From Lichenicola cladoniae (GTDB taxonomy: Bacteria; Pseudomonadota; Alphaproteobacteria; Acetobacterales; Acetobacteraceae): a stretch of 64,000 nucleotides of DNA. The stretch is taken from positions 2,485,501 to 2,549,500 of the forward strand of contig NZ_CP053708.1 of the NCBI RefSeq assembly GCF_013201075.1. The letters are read 5' to 3'. Under the pieces are notes generated by a model. That model ran no database searches, was not told the origin of the DNA, and saw nothing but the letters and a program-made list of their open reading frames with translations. Each line of letters starts with the position of its first letter. Position 1 is the stretch's first letter. A program made the position numbers and the translations under genes. Of this stretch, positions 17,666 through 26,591 are shown in pieces.

Positions 17666-18730
17666 TTACTGTGGACCGCTGAACCTCATGGAACCTGTTC
17701 CCCCCTGAACTGCCTTGGCAACCAGCCGGGCCAGCACCGGGCCGGCCAGAAGCACCAGGAGGAACCGGCCCATCTGCATCGTCATGACGAACGGCACGTC
17801 GACCGGGGATGAGGCGGCGATGATCGCCACTGTATCCGCACCGCCGGGACTGGTGGCGAGATAGGCGGTCAGTGGCGCGATGCCATCGAAGCGGTGCAAA
17901 CCGTAGGCGAACAGGCCGCCCAGCGCGATCAGCGACACGATCGACGCCAGTATCCCCGGGAAGGCGTGGGCCGCATTCCGCAGCACCAGGGGGGTAAAGC
18001 GCATCCCGATACCCCAGCCGAGCACGGCGTAGGCGATCGCCAGCAGCCAGGGTGGGATCACGATGGTCATCACGCCGGAATCGCAGAGCACCATGCCGGC
18101 AAACATCGGCACCAGGAGCGGGCCGCCGGGGATACGCAGCCGGATGCCGGCCAGAGCACCCAAGCCGGCCAGCAGCAGGGTCTCGGCGATCGGGATCGGC
18201 GGCAGCGGCGCGAACCACCCGGTCATTGCAACGGCCCCGCCGGCGCCGGCGGTCCAGAGCCTGGAAACCGCGGAGGAAATGGTGGCGACGCACGCCACAC
18301 GGAAATATTGCGAGAACGCAACCAGTTGCATGTCGGCGCCGTAGGACGCCGACATCAGGGTCATCACCGTGGCAGCACCCGGCATCACGCCCCAGATCGC
18401 GGTGGTGCCGGGCAGCACGCCGAAGCGTGCCAGGACGGCGCCGAGTGCCAGCGACGCGATGAGCGTCGAGCCGATCCCGGCCAGGAACATCGGCCAGCGG
18501 GCGGTGACCTCGCCGAACAGGGACGATGGCAGCTTGGTGGCGATCATGCAGCCGACCAGTGCCTGGGCGGCAAGGAACACCGGACGGGGGATGGAGACCG
18601 GGCATCCGCGGGAGGCAAGCATAATCGCGGCGACCACCGGCCCGAGCAGCAGGGCGGCCGGCATGTGGATCGCCTCCAGCCCGAAGACCAAGAGCGCCGA
18701 CAGGCCAAGCAGGAGGATGGCGGCGGTCAC
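17666..18730 (-). CDS. AbrB/AimA-family inner-membrane protein (putative exporter, formerly 'ammonia monooxygenase')
   Basis: 354 residues with about 9-10 hydrophobic segments arranged as two repeats, each with a GxxPGAATVM- or SPGGADTVA-like motif, as in the AbrB (PF05145) membrane family, which was misnamed ammonia monooxygenase. The ORF extends upstream, but the GTG at 18730 overlaps the isochorismatase stop as GTGA and yields the usual start VTAAILLLGLS. Coupled to an isochorismatase-like hydrolase and facing a TetR regulator, it may export a product of that enzyme; this is inference. Confidence 0.8.
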   Translation of the reverse strand: MTAAILLLGLSALLVFGLEAIHMPAALLLGPVVAAIMLASRGCPVSIPRPVFLAAQALVGCMIATKLPSSLFGEVTARWPMFLAGIGSTLIASLALGAVLARFGVLPGTTAIWGVMPGAATVMTLMSASYGADMQLVAFSQYFRVACVATISSAVSRLWTAGAGGAVAMTGWFAPLPPIPIAETLLLAGLGALAGIRLRIPGGPLLVPMFAGMVLCDSGVMTIVIPPWLLAIAYAVLGWGIGMRFTPLVLRNAAHAFPGILASIVSLIALGGLFAYGLHRFDGIAPLTAYLATSPGGADTVAIIAASSPVDVPFVMTMQMGRFLLVLLAGPVLARLVAKAVQGGTGSMRFSGPQ

Positions 18731-19299
18731 GCCCCGATTAGATCCAGGTCCGCAGCGTGGATGACGCGGGAGAGGCGCGGCAGGACATGCCCGATCGTCA
18801 TCGCGTGCAGCTCCGCTGAAACGCTGGAGCATGCATCCTCGGCCACCACCACGTGATAGCCGTGCTCCCAGGCGTGACGGACGGTGGATTCGACTCCGAA
18901 GTTGGTCGCGATCCCGCCGAGCACCACTGTCGAGATGGAGCGACGGCGCAGCACGGTGTCGAGCTCGGTGCCGGTGAAGGCGCCCCAGTGGCGTTTCGTG
19001 ACGACGATGTCGCCGGGCTGCTGCAGGCCATCGGCGAGGGTGCTCCAGTCAGGCGGAAGGCCGGTCTCAGGGATCTGCATCGCGCGGTCGACCTTGCCGG
19101 GAGGAGCATCGGAGAAGTCAGCGGCGAAGGCGACGCGCACCAGGATCACGGTGGCGCCTGCGTCGCGGAAGCGGATGGCCAGCGCCTTTCCGGCAGCCAG
19201 GGTCTGCTCGCCGGTCCTGGGTGCCAGGGGCATGCCGACGATGCCGTTCTGCAGGTCGATAAGGACCAGGGCGGTGCTCGTGGGATCGAGACTGAGCAT
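18727..19299 (-). CDS. Isochorismatase-like (cysteine) hydrolase
   Basis: 190 residues with the isochorismatase fold: ALVLIDLQNGIV near the N-terminus with the catalytic Asp, K in VVTKRHWGAFTGTEL, and GGIATNFGVESTVRHAWE, the place where the nucleophile normally lies. Many relatives have Cys there (xATNxCV); here it is GVES, so the nucleophile may be absent and the chemistry differs. ATG 19299 has AAGGAG upstream. Overlaps the AbrB-like gene by 4 nt; TetR gene divergent. Confidence 0.85.
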   Translation of the reverse strand: MLSLDPTSTALVLIDLQNGIVGMPLAPRTGEQTLAAGKALAIRFRDAGATVILVRVAFAADFSDAPPGKVDRAMQIPETGLPPDWSTLADGLQQPGDIVVTKRHWGAFTGTELDTVLRRRSISTVVLGGIATNFGVESTVRHAWEHGYHVVVAEDACSSVSAELHAMTIGHVLPRLSRVIHAADLDLIGA

Positions 19300-19333
19300 G
19301 GGGGGTCTCCTTGGCGGCAATTTGCTGCCATAG

Positions 19334-19379
19334 TTTGCGAGGGTAGCCTCAAATTGAGAAAGTAGAAGATGTCCTCGCA
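19334..19379. promoter_or_regulatory. Putative TetR operator with TGCGAGG half-sites
   Basis: In the divergent gap, TTTGCGAGG-GTAG-CCTCAAA forms an imperfect inverted repeat, and TGCGAGG (19336-19342) is matched by a perfect inverted copy CCTCGCA (19373-19379) that overlaps the start of the TetR gene. The same TGCGAG half-site occurs before the second TetR gene near 28.6 kb, which makes a binding role likely. Confidence 0.5.
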
Positions 19380-19974
19380 TATCGCAAGGCCCAAGGTGGC
19401 CCTACCGCCGATCCGCCTGCGCGGCCGGCAGCGAGTGGCAATCATCCTGGACGCTGCGGCGTCGGTGTTCGCAGAGAAGGGCGTGGAGGCGGCGACGATG
19501 ACCGAAATCGCAGCCCGCTCAGGTACTGCGATCGGCTCGCTCTACCGCTTCTTCCCGGCGAAGGAATTGCTGGCGGACGCATTGTTCGCCCGCTACGCGG
19601 AGACGATCCTGAGCGGTCTCACCGCGCTTGCAGATACGGCGGTAGCGCTGGGTCCGTTCGGCCTGGCCGAAGCCCTGCTGGCTCTCATTCTGTCGCAGCG
19701 ACCCGATCGCGACGCGGCGGTGGCGATCGCCGAGATGCGGGATGACGGGGCGGCGCTGCGGGCCGGATTGCGGGATGCGATCCGGGAGCATCTCGAGGTG
19801 ATCCTGACGGTCGGCGGTCTGGCGCCGGACCGGGCGAAGCGGGCTGCGCCTGTCGTGCTGCAGGCGATGAAGGCGCTCCCCCTCCTGGTGCGCGAAGGGA
19901 TCGACGAGATGGCGACGATGGCAGAACTGCGCTCGATGATCGGGCTGTATCTGCAAGACGCAGCGGTTGCGTAG
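19369..19974 (+). CDS. TetR-family transcriptional regulator
   Basis: 201 residues. The N-terminal helix-turn-helix is clear (about 24-70: VFAEKGVEAATMTEIAARSG and SLYRFFPAKELLADALF), followed by a helical ligand-binding domain. It is divergent from the isochorismatase/AbrB pair, the classic arrangement of a local repressor. The recognition helix is almost identical to that of the TetR gene at 28.6 kb, and both have TGCGAG inverted repeats at their starts, so the two are probably paralogs with overlapping targets. Confidence 0.9.
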   Translation: MSSHIARPKVALPPIRLRGRQRVAIILDAAASVFAEKGVEAATMTEIAARSGTAIGSLYRFFPAKELLADALFARYAETILSGLTALADTAVALGPFGLAEALLALILSQRPDRDAAVAIAEMRDDGAALRAGLRDAIREHLEVILTVGGLAPDRAKRAAPVVLQAMKALPLLVREGIDEMATMAELRSMIGLYLQDAAVA

Positions 19975-20304
19975 GAGGCGGATGCGATCGCGATCGGAAA
20001 AGGTCTTCGATCTCTTCCGAATAACTCCCTGACGTCTTGGCTGCGGCCACGGAGAAAGGTTGCGGTGTGAATAGTAGTCGCCACGGTCGACGTGCGCGCG
20101 CGGACGCCGCTTGGAGCTCGTCCCTCCCCGATCGAACCAGCCGCCAACTTCACAACGCACGAATTCACCGACGTATCGTTCTGAATCGGTATCGTCGAAA
20201 CTCGCGCGGCAACCATCCGGCACGTTCGTTGGCTGCTTCAGCGGCAGGCAGCGCCCGACCACCGCCAACGTCGCGGCGCAATCCGGCTTAGCCCCGAACC
20301 ACGA
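19975..20304. other. Intergenic region, no gene recognised
   Basis: 330 nt between the converging TetR gene and asnB. Short ORFs on either strand have no recognisable product or ribosome-binding site. Local composition is slightly lower in GC than the neighbours. No clear terminator hairpin was found. Confidence 0.4.
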
Positions 20305-22104
20305 TCACCCCGCCAGGGTCTCGAACACGTCGCCGGACGGGAGCTTTCCCTGGATGTGCGTGCGATGCCACAGCGCATAGAACAACAGGGTCCAGGCCGC
20401 ATGCTGTTCGCGACGACCGGCCGCGTTGCGGAACAGCGCCAGCACCCGATCCGGCGCCGCGATCTCTGCGACACCGCCCTGGGCCGCGACCAGCGGCGCC
20501 AGCCGGTCGCCTTGCGCCGCGATCCAGGCGCCGACCGGCACGGTAAAGCCCTGCTTGGGCGCGAACGGGCGCGCCTCCGGCATCTGCGTCTCTAGCCAGC
20601 GGCGCAGCAGCCACTTGCCCATGCCCCGGCGGACCTTGAGCCCGTCCGGCAGCCTGAACGATGCCGCCGCGACGGCCGGGTCCAGCAGTGGCGTGCGTCC
20701 CTCCACACCATGCGCCATCAGGCACCGGTCCAGCTTCAGCAGCAGGTCGTGCGGCAGCCACTCCGCGATATCCGACGCCTGCGCCGATGCCAGCCGCGAG
20801 CACCCGCTGCCCGCGGAGAGCTCGGTCGCCGCGATGCCACTGCGCCAGTCCCGGTTGCGCCCGCCGGCGACATCCGCGCGCAGCACGTTCAGCCCGTCGA
20901 ACGTGCCGCGCCGGCGCATCGCCCGGCCGCCACGCCACCAGGGCCGCATCGCGCTGCGGTAGCGACCGTAGCCGGCAAACAGCTCGTCGCCGCCCTCGCC
21001 GCTCAGGATCACCTTCACGTCGCGACGGGCCCGCCGCGCCAGCAGCCAGGTCGGGATGATGGCGTAGTCGGCCACCGGATCGTCCATGCTGGCGACGATT
21101 TCCGGCAGATGCCGCCAGACCATCGCCTCGTCGATCCGCATCACCTCGTGCCTGGCCCCGGCCGCCCGTGCCAGCCGTGCCGCCTGCTCGCTCTCGTCCG
21201 CGGCCTCCGGGACGTCGAACGAAGCGGTGAAGGCCTGCACCCGTTCGTTGCCGAGCCGCGCCATCATCCGCAGCACGGCCGCGCTGTCGATCCCGCCCGA
21301 CAGGAACATGCCCGTCGGCACGTCCGCGCGCTGGTGCAGCGACACGCTCTCCTCGAGCGCACGATCGAGGCGGGCCAGCGCCTCGGTTTCGCCGATTTCC
21401 TCGGTCGGGCCTTCCGGCAACGCCTGGATACGGCTGCGGTCGATCACCCGGCCATTCGCCACCCGGATCGTCTCGCCCGGCAACACGCGCCTGATTCCGG
21501 GAAAGATGGTTTCCCGTCCGGTTGTGAACTGGAGCTGAAGCAGCTCGTTCCGCGCCTCGGTCCGCACCTCGCGCTTCGCGATCCCGGCCGCCAGCAACGC
21601 CTGCGGCTCGGAGGCGAACGCCACGCCGGTCTCCAGCTCGGCGACATAGAGCGGCTTGATCCCGAACGGGTCGCGCGACAGCGTCAGGTTATGGGTGCCG
21701 CGCTCGTGGATCGCGATCGCATACATGCCGCGCAGGCTCTCGACATATCGCCCGCCGTCGCGCAGCCACAAATGCAGCGGAGGCTCGCAGTCGCTGCCGC
21801 CGGCGAACCGCACGTCGGACAATGCCTTGCGCAGTTCTAGATCGTTGTAGATCTCACCATTGGCGACCAGGGCGGCGGGACCTGCGAAAATGGGCTGGTC
21901 GCCGCCGTTGAGATCGATGATCGCCAGCCTGGTATGTACCAGCGCCACGCGCCCGACCATGGTGTGGCCGGTGCCATCCGGGCCGCGATGCGCCAGGGCC
22001 CGGACCAGGGACGTCAGGCAGGCGCTGTCGAACACCGGCTGCCCTGCGACCGTGACGCCGGGAGCACCCGTGTGGGCCAGCGCAAAACCGGCGATGCCGC
22101 ACAT
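20305..22104 (-). CDS. asnB: Asparagine synthetase, glutamine-hydrolysing (AsnB type)
   Basis: 599 residues. The glutaminase domain starts with the catalytic Cys (MCGIAGFA) and has RLAIIDLNGGDQP and NGEIYND; the synthetase domain has the PP-loop SGGIDSAAV, GEGGDELFAGYGRYR and the C-terminal GVEGRTPLLDP. Converts aspartate and glutamine to asparagine; AsnB-like enzymes in polysaccharide clusters often amidate sugar acids or other acids instead. The open frame continues upstream, but ATG 22104 is fixed by the required Cys2. It overlaps the glycosyltransferase stop (TGATG), so it belongs to that operon. Confidence 0.93.
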   Translation of the reverse strand: MCGIAGFALAHTGAPGVTVAGQPVFDSACLTSLVRALAHRGPDGTGHTMVGRVALVHTRLAIIDLNGGDQPIFAGPAALVANGEIYNDLELRKALSDVRFAGGSDCEPPLHLWLRDGGRYVESLRGMYAIAIHERGTHNLTLSRDPFGIKPLYVAELETGVAFASEPQALLAAGIAKREVRTEARNELLQLQFTTGRETIFPGIRRVLPGETIRVANGRVIDRSRIQALPEGPTEEIGETEALARLDRALEESVSLHQRADVPTGMFLSGGIDSAAVLRMMARLGNERVQAFTASFDVPEAADESEQAARLARAAGARHEVMRIDEAMVWRHLPEIVASMDDPVADYAIIPTWLLARRARRDVKVILSGEGGDELFAGYGRYRSAMRPWWRGGRAMRRRGTFDGLNVLRADVAGGRNRDWRSGIAATELSAGSGCSRLASAQASDIAEWLPHDLLLKLDRCLMAHGVEGRTPLLDPAVAAASFRLPDGLKVRRGMGKWLLRRWLETQMPEARPFAPKQGFTVPVGAWIAAQGDRLAPLVAAQGGVAEIAAPDRVLALFRNAAGRREQHAAWTLLFYALWHRTHIQGKLPSGDVFETLAG

Positions 22105-23126
22105 CAACTCTTCTCCACGGTCGTCAGGAATTGCCGCCACCGGTCGAGCACCGGCCCGGCCGCGAACTCGGCCTGGTACCGCGCACGGCCCGCTTCCGCC
22201 AGACGGGCCGCGAGCCCGCGATCCTCCAGCACGTGGGCCAGCGCCTCGCCGAGCGCCGCCGCATCCTCGAGCGGCACCAGCACGCCGTCCTGTCCGTTCC
22301 CGATCAGCTCGACCGGACCTTGCGAGGCCGCCGCCACCACCGGACGGCCCGCCGAGAACCCCTCGATCACCACGTTGCCCAGCGGCTCGTGCCGGGACGG
22401 GCAGACCAGCACGTCGCAGGCGGCCAGCAGCGATCCGGTATCGTCGGCCCAGCCCGGCATGTGCAGCCGGTCGGTCACCCCTTCCGCACGCGCCAGCGCC
22501 GCCAGCGCGGCCCGCTCCGGACCCTCGCCGGCGATCAGCACGTGGGCATGGGGAATGTGCCGCATCGCCCGGACCAGCACGTCGAACGCCTTGTTGCGAT
22601 GCAGCCGCCCGAGCGCCAGCACCAGCTTCGCATCGGCCGGGATCGAGGCTGGCCGCGCTGGGGCGAAGCCCGCGAACTCGGCGGCGAAGTTCGGCAGATG
22701 GTGCACGCGCTCCGGCGCCCAGCCCTGCTCGCGGATCCACGCGACGATGCCCAGCGTGTTGCCGATCAGATGATCGCACCGCGCATAGTTCGAGAGGTCG
22801 TAGAACCCGCCGAGCCTGCCTGCCAGCACCCAGTCACCCTTCGGCGTCATCCGGGCCGCGCGGTTCATCCAGGCGACCGCCACCCTTGGCTGGAAGCTGC
22901 GAAGCGCGTGCCCGATCCGCGGCCGGGTCAGCAGATCGAGGCGCCCGCCGAAGCCGAGCTCGACCGGCGCCAACCCGCCGGCCCGAAGATGTCCGGCGCG
23001 CTTGGCGTTGCGGCGGATCACCGGCAGCACCTCCATCGTCGACCCCAGCGCCACCGTCAGACGCTCGTAGAAGAGCTCGGCGCCGCCCGCCTCGGCACCG
23101 GCCATGATATGGGCGACCCGGGTCAT
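22104..23126 (-). CDS. GT4-family glycosyltransferase
   Basis: 340 residues with a GT-B fold. An N-terminal MAGAEAGGAELFYERL loop binds acceptor and the C-terminal domain has LVLALGRLHRNKAFDVLVRA, GWADD and the donor-site segment CPSRHEPLGNVVIEGFSAGRPVVA with the E-x7-E motif. It probably adds a sugar to lipopolysaccharide core or an exopolysaccharide. ATG 23126 overlaps the heptosyltransferase stop by 4 nt; asnB follows by 1-nt overlap. Confidence 0.88.
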   Translation of the reverse strand: MTRVAHIMAGAEAGGAELFYERLTVALGSTMEVLPVIRRNAKRAGHLRAGGLAPVELGFGGRLDLLTRPRIGHALRSFQPRVAVAWMNRAARMTPKGDWVLAGRLGGFYDLSNYARCDHLIGNTLGIVAWIREQGWAPERVHHLPNFAAEFAGFAPARPASIPADAKLVLALGRLHRNKAFDVLVRAMRHIPHAHVLIAGEGPERAALAALARAEGVTDRLHMPGWADDTGSLLAACDVLVCPSRHEPLGNVVIEGFSAGRPVVAAASQGPVELIGNGQDGVLVPLEDAAALGEALAHVLEDRGLAARLAEAGRARYQAEFAAGPVLDRWRQFLTTVEKS

Positions 23127-24037
23127 GCCAGGCCCAGCAACGCGCGGGCGGCAACCACGGCATCCTCGACGGCCAGGCCGGCAATCGGCGCGTCGCCCTC
23201 CGGTCCGGGTGCCGCCACGAACGCGGCCTGGCGCCCGACCGGCGCATATTCGGAGGCCTTGCTCGGCCCAAACAGGCCGAGCGTCGGGATGCCGGTCGCC
23301 GCCGACAGATGCATCAACCCGGAATCGTTGCCGACATAGAGCTGGCAGCGCTTCAGGCAGGCGGCGACTTCCGCCAGCGACAGCCGGCCGCGCAAATCCA
23401 CCGCCTCGTCGAGACGATCCAGCAGCCCCTGCGCCATCGCATGTTCCGCAGGCCCCGGCCCGGCCAGCACAACCGGCAGGGCGTCGGGCAGCGCCTGCCT
23501 GATGGCGGCGAACAGCTCGGCGAACCGCTCCGCCGGCCACACCTTGCCGGCCCAGTTCGCGGTCGGCCCGAGCGCGATCAGCGTCCGCCCCGACGGCAGC
23601 AGGCTGGCGGCCTTCGCATCGTCCGCGGCACTGGTCCAGACCACCGGCACCGGTGCGGGGGTCAGGCCGAGCGCGCCGCCGAGATGCCTGATCCGGTGCC
23701 CGGCGCGACGGCCGCCGCGCATGATCGTCCGGCCCCTGGTGCGGAGCAGCAGCGTGACCGCCGATCCCCGGAGATCGACTGCCAGGTCCCATCGCGTGCC
23801 GATGCAGGCGCGCCACAGCGAAAGCCAGTGCAGGTCGTAGCGCCGCTTCTCGACGATGATGGTCCGGGTCCGGCCCGGCATCCGCTCGAACAAGCCGGCC
23901 GCGACCGGACCGCAGGCGATGGTGACCTGCGGATCGGGCATCGACCGGATCAGATGGTCGAGCAGCCCGGTCGACAGCACCGCATCGCCCAGCCTCGTCG
24001 CGGTGATGAACAGGATACGGGTCAGGCGCTCGCTCAC
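23123..24037 (-). CDS. Heptosyltransferase-family protein (GT9)
   Basis: 304 residues of the ADP-heptose:LPS heptosyltransferase family. The start RILFITATRLGDAVLSTGLLDHL, the GPTANWAGKVWPAERFAEL donor-site segment and VGNDSGLMHLSAATGIPTLGLFG are diagnostic. Members build the inner core of LPS. The frame begins at a GTG (24037) without a strong ribosome-binding site. First gene of a three-gene operon (this, GT4, asnB), diverging from ygfZ. Confidence 0.9.
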   Translation of the reverse strand: MSERLTRILFITATRLGDAVLSTGLLDHLIRSMPDPQVTIACGPVAAGLFERMPGRTRTIIVEKRRYDLHWLSLWRACIGTRWDLAVDLRGSAVTLLLRTRGRTIMRGGRRAGHRIRHLGGALGLTPAPVPVVWTSAADDAKAASLLPSGRTLIALGPTANWAGKVWPAERFAELFAAIRQALPDALPVVLAGPGPAEHAMAQGLLDRLDEAVDLRGRLSLAEVAACLKRCQLYVGNDSGLMHLSAATGIPTLGLFGPSKASEYAPVGRQAAFVAAPGPEGDAPIAGLAVEDAVVAARALLGLA

Positions 24038-24125
24038 GGACAGCAGGGTTGAGGGGCAGGATTGGCCGACCTGTTAGAACCTTTCCCCGGTTGCCGGAAG
24101 CCGAGCGCTCCCCCAAGTTCCGGTC

Positions 24126-24953
24126 ATGCTCAAGCTTGCCCACCTGCCCGCCCGTGCCGTCCTGTCGGTCTCCGGCGAGGACCGCGTTCCGTTCCTGCAA
24201 GGACTGGTCTCCAACGACGTGGCGCTAGCCGCTCCCGGCCGCGCGGTATGGGCGGCCCTACTGACGCCGCAGGGAAAATACCTCGCCGATTTCTTCATCT
24301 TCGCCGACACCGACCGGCTGCTGCTGGATTGCGAGCGCGACCAGGCGCCGATGCTGGCGACCAGGCTGTCGCGGTTCCGCCTGCGCTCCAAGGTGGTGGT
24401 GGCCGGAACCGGCCTCGCCGTCAGCGTTGCCTGGGACGGCATCCCCGACTTGCCGGCAAACGCCATCGGCGCACCCGATCCGCGCCTTGCCGCCGCCGGT
24501 TTCCGCATCCTGTCCAAAATGCCGATGCAGTCGGAAGCAAACGAGGCTGACTACGACCGCCACCGCCTTCTGCTCGGCCTGCCCGACGGCACACGCGATT
24601 GCGAACCGGAAAAGACCGTGCTGCTTGAGGCCGGCTTCGACGAGCTCGACGGCATCTCCTGGACCAAGGGCTGCTACATGGGCCAGGAACTGACCGCCCG
24701 CACCCGCTATCGCGGCCTACTCAAGCGCCGACTGGTCCCGGTCACGTCGCACGCCGCGCTGCCACCGCCCGGCACGCCCCTGCTGCACGAGGGACGCGAC
24801 ATCGGCACCATGCGATCCTCGTCCGAGGGGCTGGGCCTGGCGGTGCTGCGGCTCGAGCACCTGCACGGCACGGTAGAGTTCGGCGGCTGGACGATGCAGG
24901 CCCGCGTCCCGGACTGGATGCGCCTGCCCGAGCCATCGGCGACGCCAGCATGA
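24126..24953 (+). CDS. ygfZ: Folate-dependent Fe-S cluster repair protein YgfZ
   Basis: 275 residues related to the T-protein of glycine cleavage. The diagnostic YgfZ motif KGCYMGQELTARTRYRG is present (about residues 180-196), with the conserved Cys. YgfZ supports the maturation and repair of Fe-S enzymes such as MiaB with tetrahydrofolate. It overlaps hisI by 4 nt (ATGA), forming a ygfZ-hisI-lpxB unit. Confidence 0.92.
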   Translation: MLKLAHLPARAVLSVSGEDRVPFLQGLVSNDVALAAPGRAVWAALLTPQGKYLADFFIFADTDRLLLDCERDQAPMLATRLSRFRLRSKVVVAGTGLAVSVAWDGIPDLPANAIGAPDPRLAAAGFRILSKMPMQSEANEADYDRHRLLLGLPDGTRDCEPEKTVLLEAGFDELDGISWTKGCYMGQELTARTRYRGLLKRRLVPVTSHAALPPPGTPLLHEGRDIGTMRSSSEGLGLAVLRLEHLHGTVEFGGWTMQARVPDWMRLPEPSATPA

Positions 24954-25348
24954 ACCAGGCCGTACTGGCGCAGACCATCGACCGGGTTGCCTTCGACAGC
25001 GCCGGCCTGATCGCCGCGATCGCCCAGCAGCATGATACGGGCGAGGTGCTGATGCTCGCCTGGATGAACCGCGACGCCCTGGCCGAGACCCTGGAAACCG
25101 GCCGGGTCTGCTATTTCAGCCGCAGCCGGAATAAGCTGTGGCGCAAGGGCGAGAGTTCGGGACAGACCCAACGCCTGATCGAGCTGCGCCTGGATTGCGA
25201 CCAGGACGCCGTGCTGCTGATGGTCGACCAGACCGGGGTCGCCTGCCACACCGGCCGGCGGAGCTGCTTCTACAACGCGGTGCGGGACGGCGCGCTGGTC
25301 AGCATCTCCGAGCCGGACGTCAGTCCCGACCAGCTCTATCCGAGCTGA
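24950..25348 (+). CDS. hisI: Phosphoribosyl-AMP cyclohydrolase
   Basis: 132-residue stand-alone HisI. It opens the ring of PR-AMP, third step of histidine biosynthesis, with Zn2+ and Mg2+. Visible motifs: MLAWMNRDAL, CYFSRSRNKLWRKGESSG, the metal-binding LDCDQDAVLL, and the zinc ligands CHTGRRSCFY. No HisE domain is fused. Overlaps ygfZ at its start; lpxB begins 6 nt after its stop. Confidence 0.95.
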   Translation: MNQAVLAQTIDRVAFDSAGLIAAIAQQHDTGEVLMLAWMNRDALAETLETGRVCYFSRSRNKLWRKGESSGQTQRLIELRLDCDQDAVLLMVDQTGVACHTGRRSCFYNAVRDGALVSISEPDVSPDQLYPS

Positions 25349-25353
25349 ACATC

Positions 25354-26523
25354 GTGGCTCCCACGATCTGGATCATGGCCGGCGAGGCCAGCGGCGACGT
25401 GCTCGGCGGGCGCCTGATCGCCGCCTTGCGCCGGCAGCGGCCGGACCTGCTGTTCCGCGGCATCGGCGGCGTGCGCATGACCGAGCAGGGGCTGGAGAGC
25501 CTGTTCCCGATGCGCGAGCTCGCCGTCATGGGCCTGGTCGAGATCCTGCCCCGTGTGCGCAGCCTGGCCAGGCGCCTGGACATGGCCGTTGCCGACATCA
25601 CCCGGACCCGGCCGGATCTGGTGGTGACCATCGACAGCCCCGGCTTTGCGCTACGGCTGCTGAAGCGGATCAGCGGCCTCGGGATTCCGCGCGTGCATTA
25701 CGTCGCACCGCAGGTCTGGGCATGGCGCGAGCATCGTGTGCGGGAATATCCGGGCCTGTGGGAACGGCTGCTGTGCCTGCTGCCGTTCGAGCCCGCATTC
25801 TTTCGCCGGCACGGTCTGGAAGCCCGCTTCGTCGGCCACCCGGTGCTGCAGTCCGGTGCCGACACCGGCAATGCCGTCCGGTTCCGGGCCGCCCACGGCC
25901 TGGACCCGGCTGCACCGGTACTGGTGCTGATGCCGGGCAGCCGGCGCAGCGAGGTTCCCCGCCTGTTGCCGGTGTTCGGCCGGACATTGTCCCTGCTGGC
26001 CGCACGGATACCCGGGCTGGTGCCGGTGGTGGTCGCCTCCCCGGTCGTGGCGGAGACCGTGCTGCGCGCGACCCGGGACTGGCCGGTCCAGCCGATCATC
26101 GTCACCGAACTGCACGACAAGCACGACGCGTTCGCCGCCGCCGGTGCCGCGCTGACCAAGTCCGGTACGTCGACCCTGGAACTTGCCCTGGCCGGGGTGC
26201 CGATGGCGGTCACCTACCGGGTCAACCCGATGACTGCCGCAATCGCCCGCCGCCTAATCCAGGTGCCGCACGTCGCCATGGTCAATCTCCTTGCGGGCCG
26301 GCAACTAGTGCCCGAATTGCTGCAGCAGGATTGCCGTCCGGACCGCCTGGCGGAAACGGTCGAAACGTTGCTGACCGATACCGAGGCTGCGGGGGCACAA
26401 CGCGAAGGATTTCGCACCGTGCTGACCAGCCTCTCGATCGGAGAGGAAGCGCCTGCGGATGCCGCTGCTCGCGAGATTTTGGAACTGCTGTACCAGATCG
26501 GCGGGAACGCGCCAGGTGAGTAG
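25354..26523 (+). CDS. lpxB: Lipid-A-disaccharide synthase
   Basis: 389 residues. LpxB joins UDP-diacylglucosamine and lipid X in lipid A synthesis at the inner membrane. Typical features: IMAGEASGDVLGG near the N-terminus, PQVWAWREHRVREY, LPFEPAFF, VGHPV, LMPGSRRSEV and TKSGTSTLELAL. The start is GTG 25354 (VAPTIWIMAGEASGD); the next ATG falls inside the GEASGD motif and would be too short. Its presence shows that the host makes LPS. Confidence 0.95.
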   Translation: MAPTIWIMAGEASGDVLGGRLIAALRRQRPDLLFRGIGGVRMTEQGLESLFPMRELAVMGLVEILPRVRSLARRLDMAVADITRTRPDLVVTIDSPGFALRLLKRISGLGIPRVHYVAPQVWAWREHRVREYPGLWERLLCLLPFEPAFFRRHGLEARFVGHPVLQSGADTGNAVRFRAAHGLDPAAPVLVLMPGSRRSEVPRLLPVFGRTLSLLAARIPGLVPVVVASPVVAETVLRATRDWPVQPIIVTELHDKHDAFAAAGAALTKSGTSTLELALAGVPMAVTYRVNPMTAAIARRLIQVPHVAMVNLLAGRQLVPELLQQDCRPDRLAETVETLLTDTEAAGAQREGFRTVLTSLSIGEEAPADAAAREILELLYQIGGNAPGE

Positions 26524-26562
26524 GCCTGACACCCGATACGCATGCGGTATGCTAGTCTGGGT

Positions 26563-26587
26563 TTAAAAGCGGCATCTCGACTGCCGC
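26563..26587 (-). terminator. Intrinsic terminator of the GNAT gene
   Basis: On the minus strand, GCGGCA-GTCGAGA-TGCCGC forms a 6-bp stem followed directly by TTTTAAA, starting 5 nt after the GNAT stop codon at 26592. Confidence 0.6.
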
Positions 26588-26591
26588 GGGA

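Noticed and set aside
17434-17812. Short ORFs between the nuclease and AbrB-like genes
   Set aside because: No recognisable product; one overlaps the end of the AbrB-like gene.
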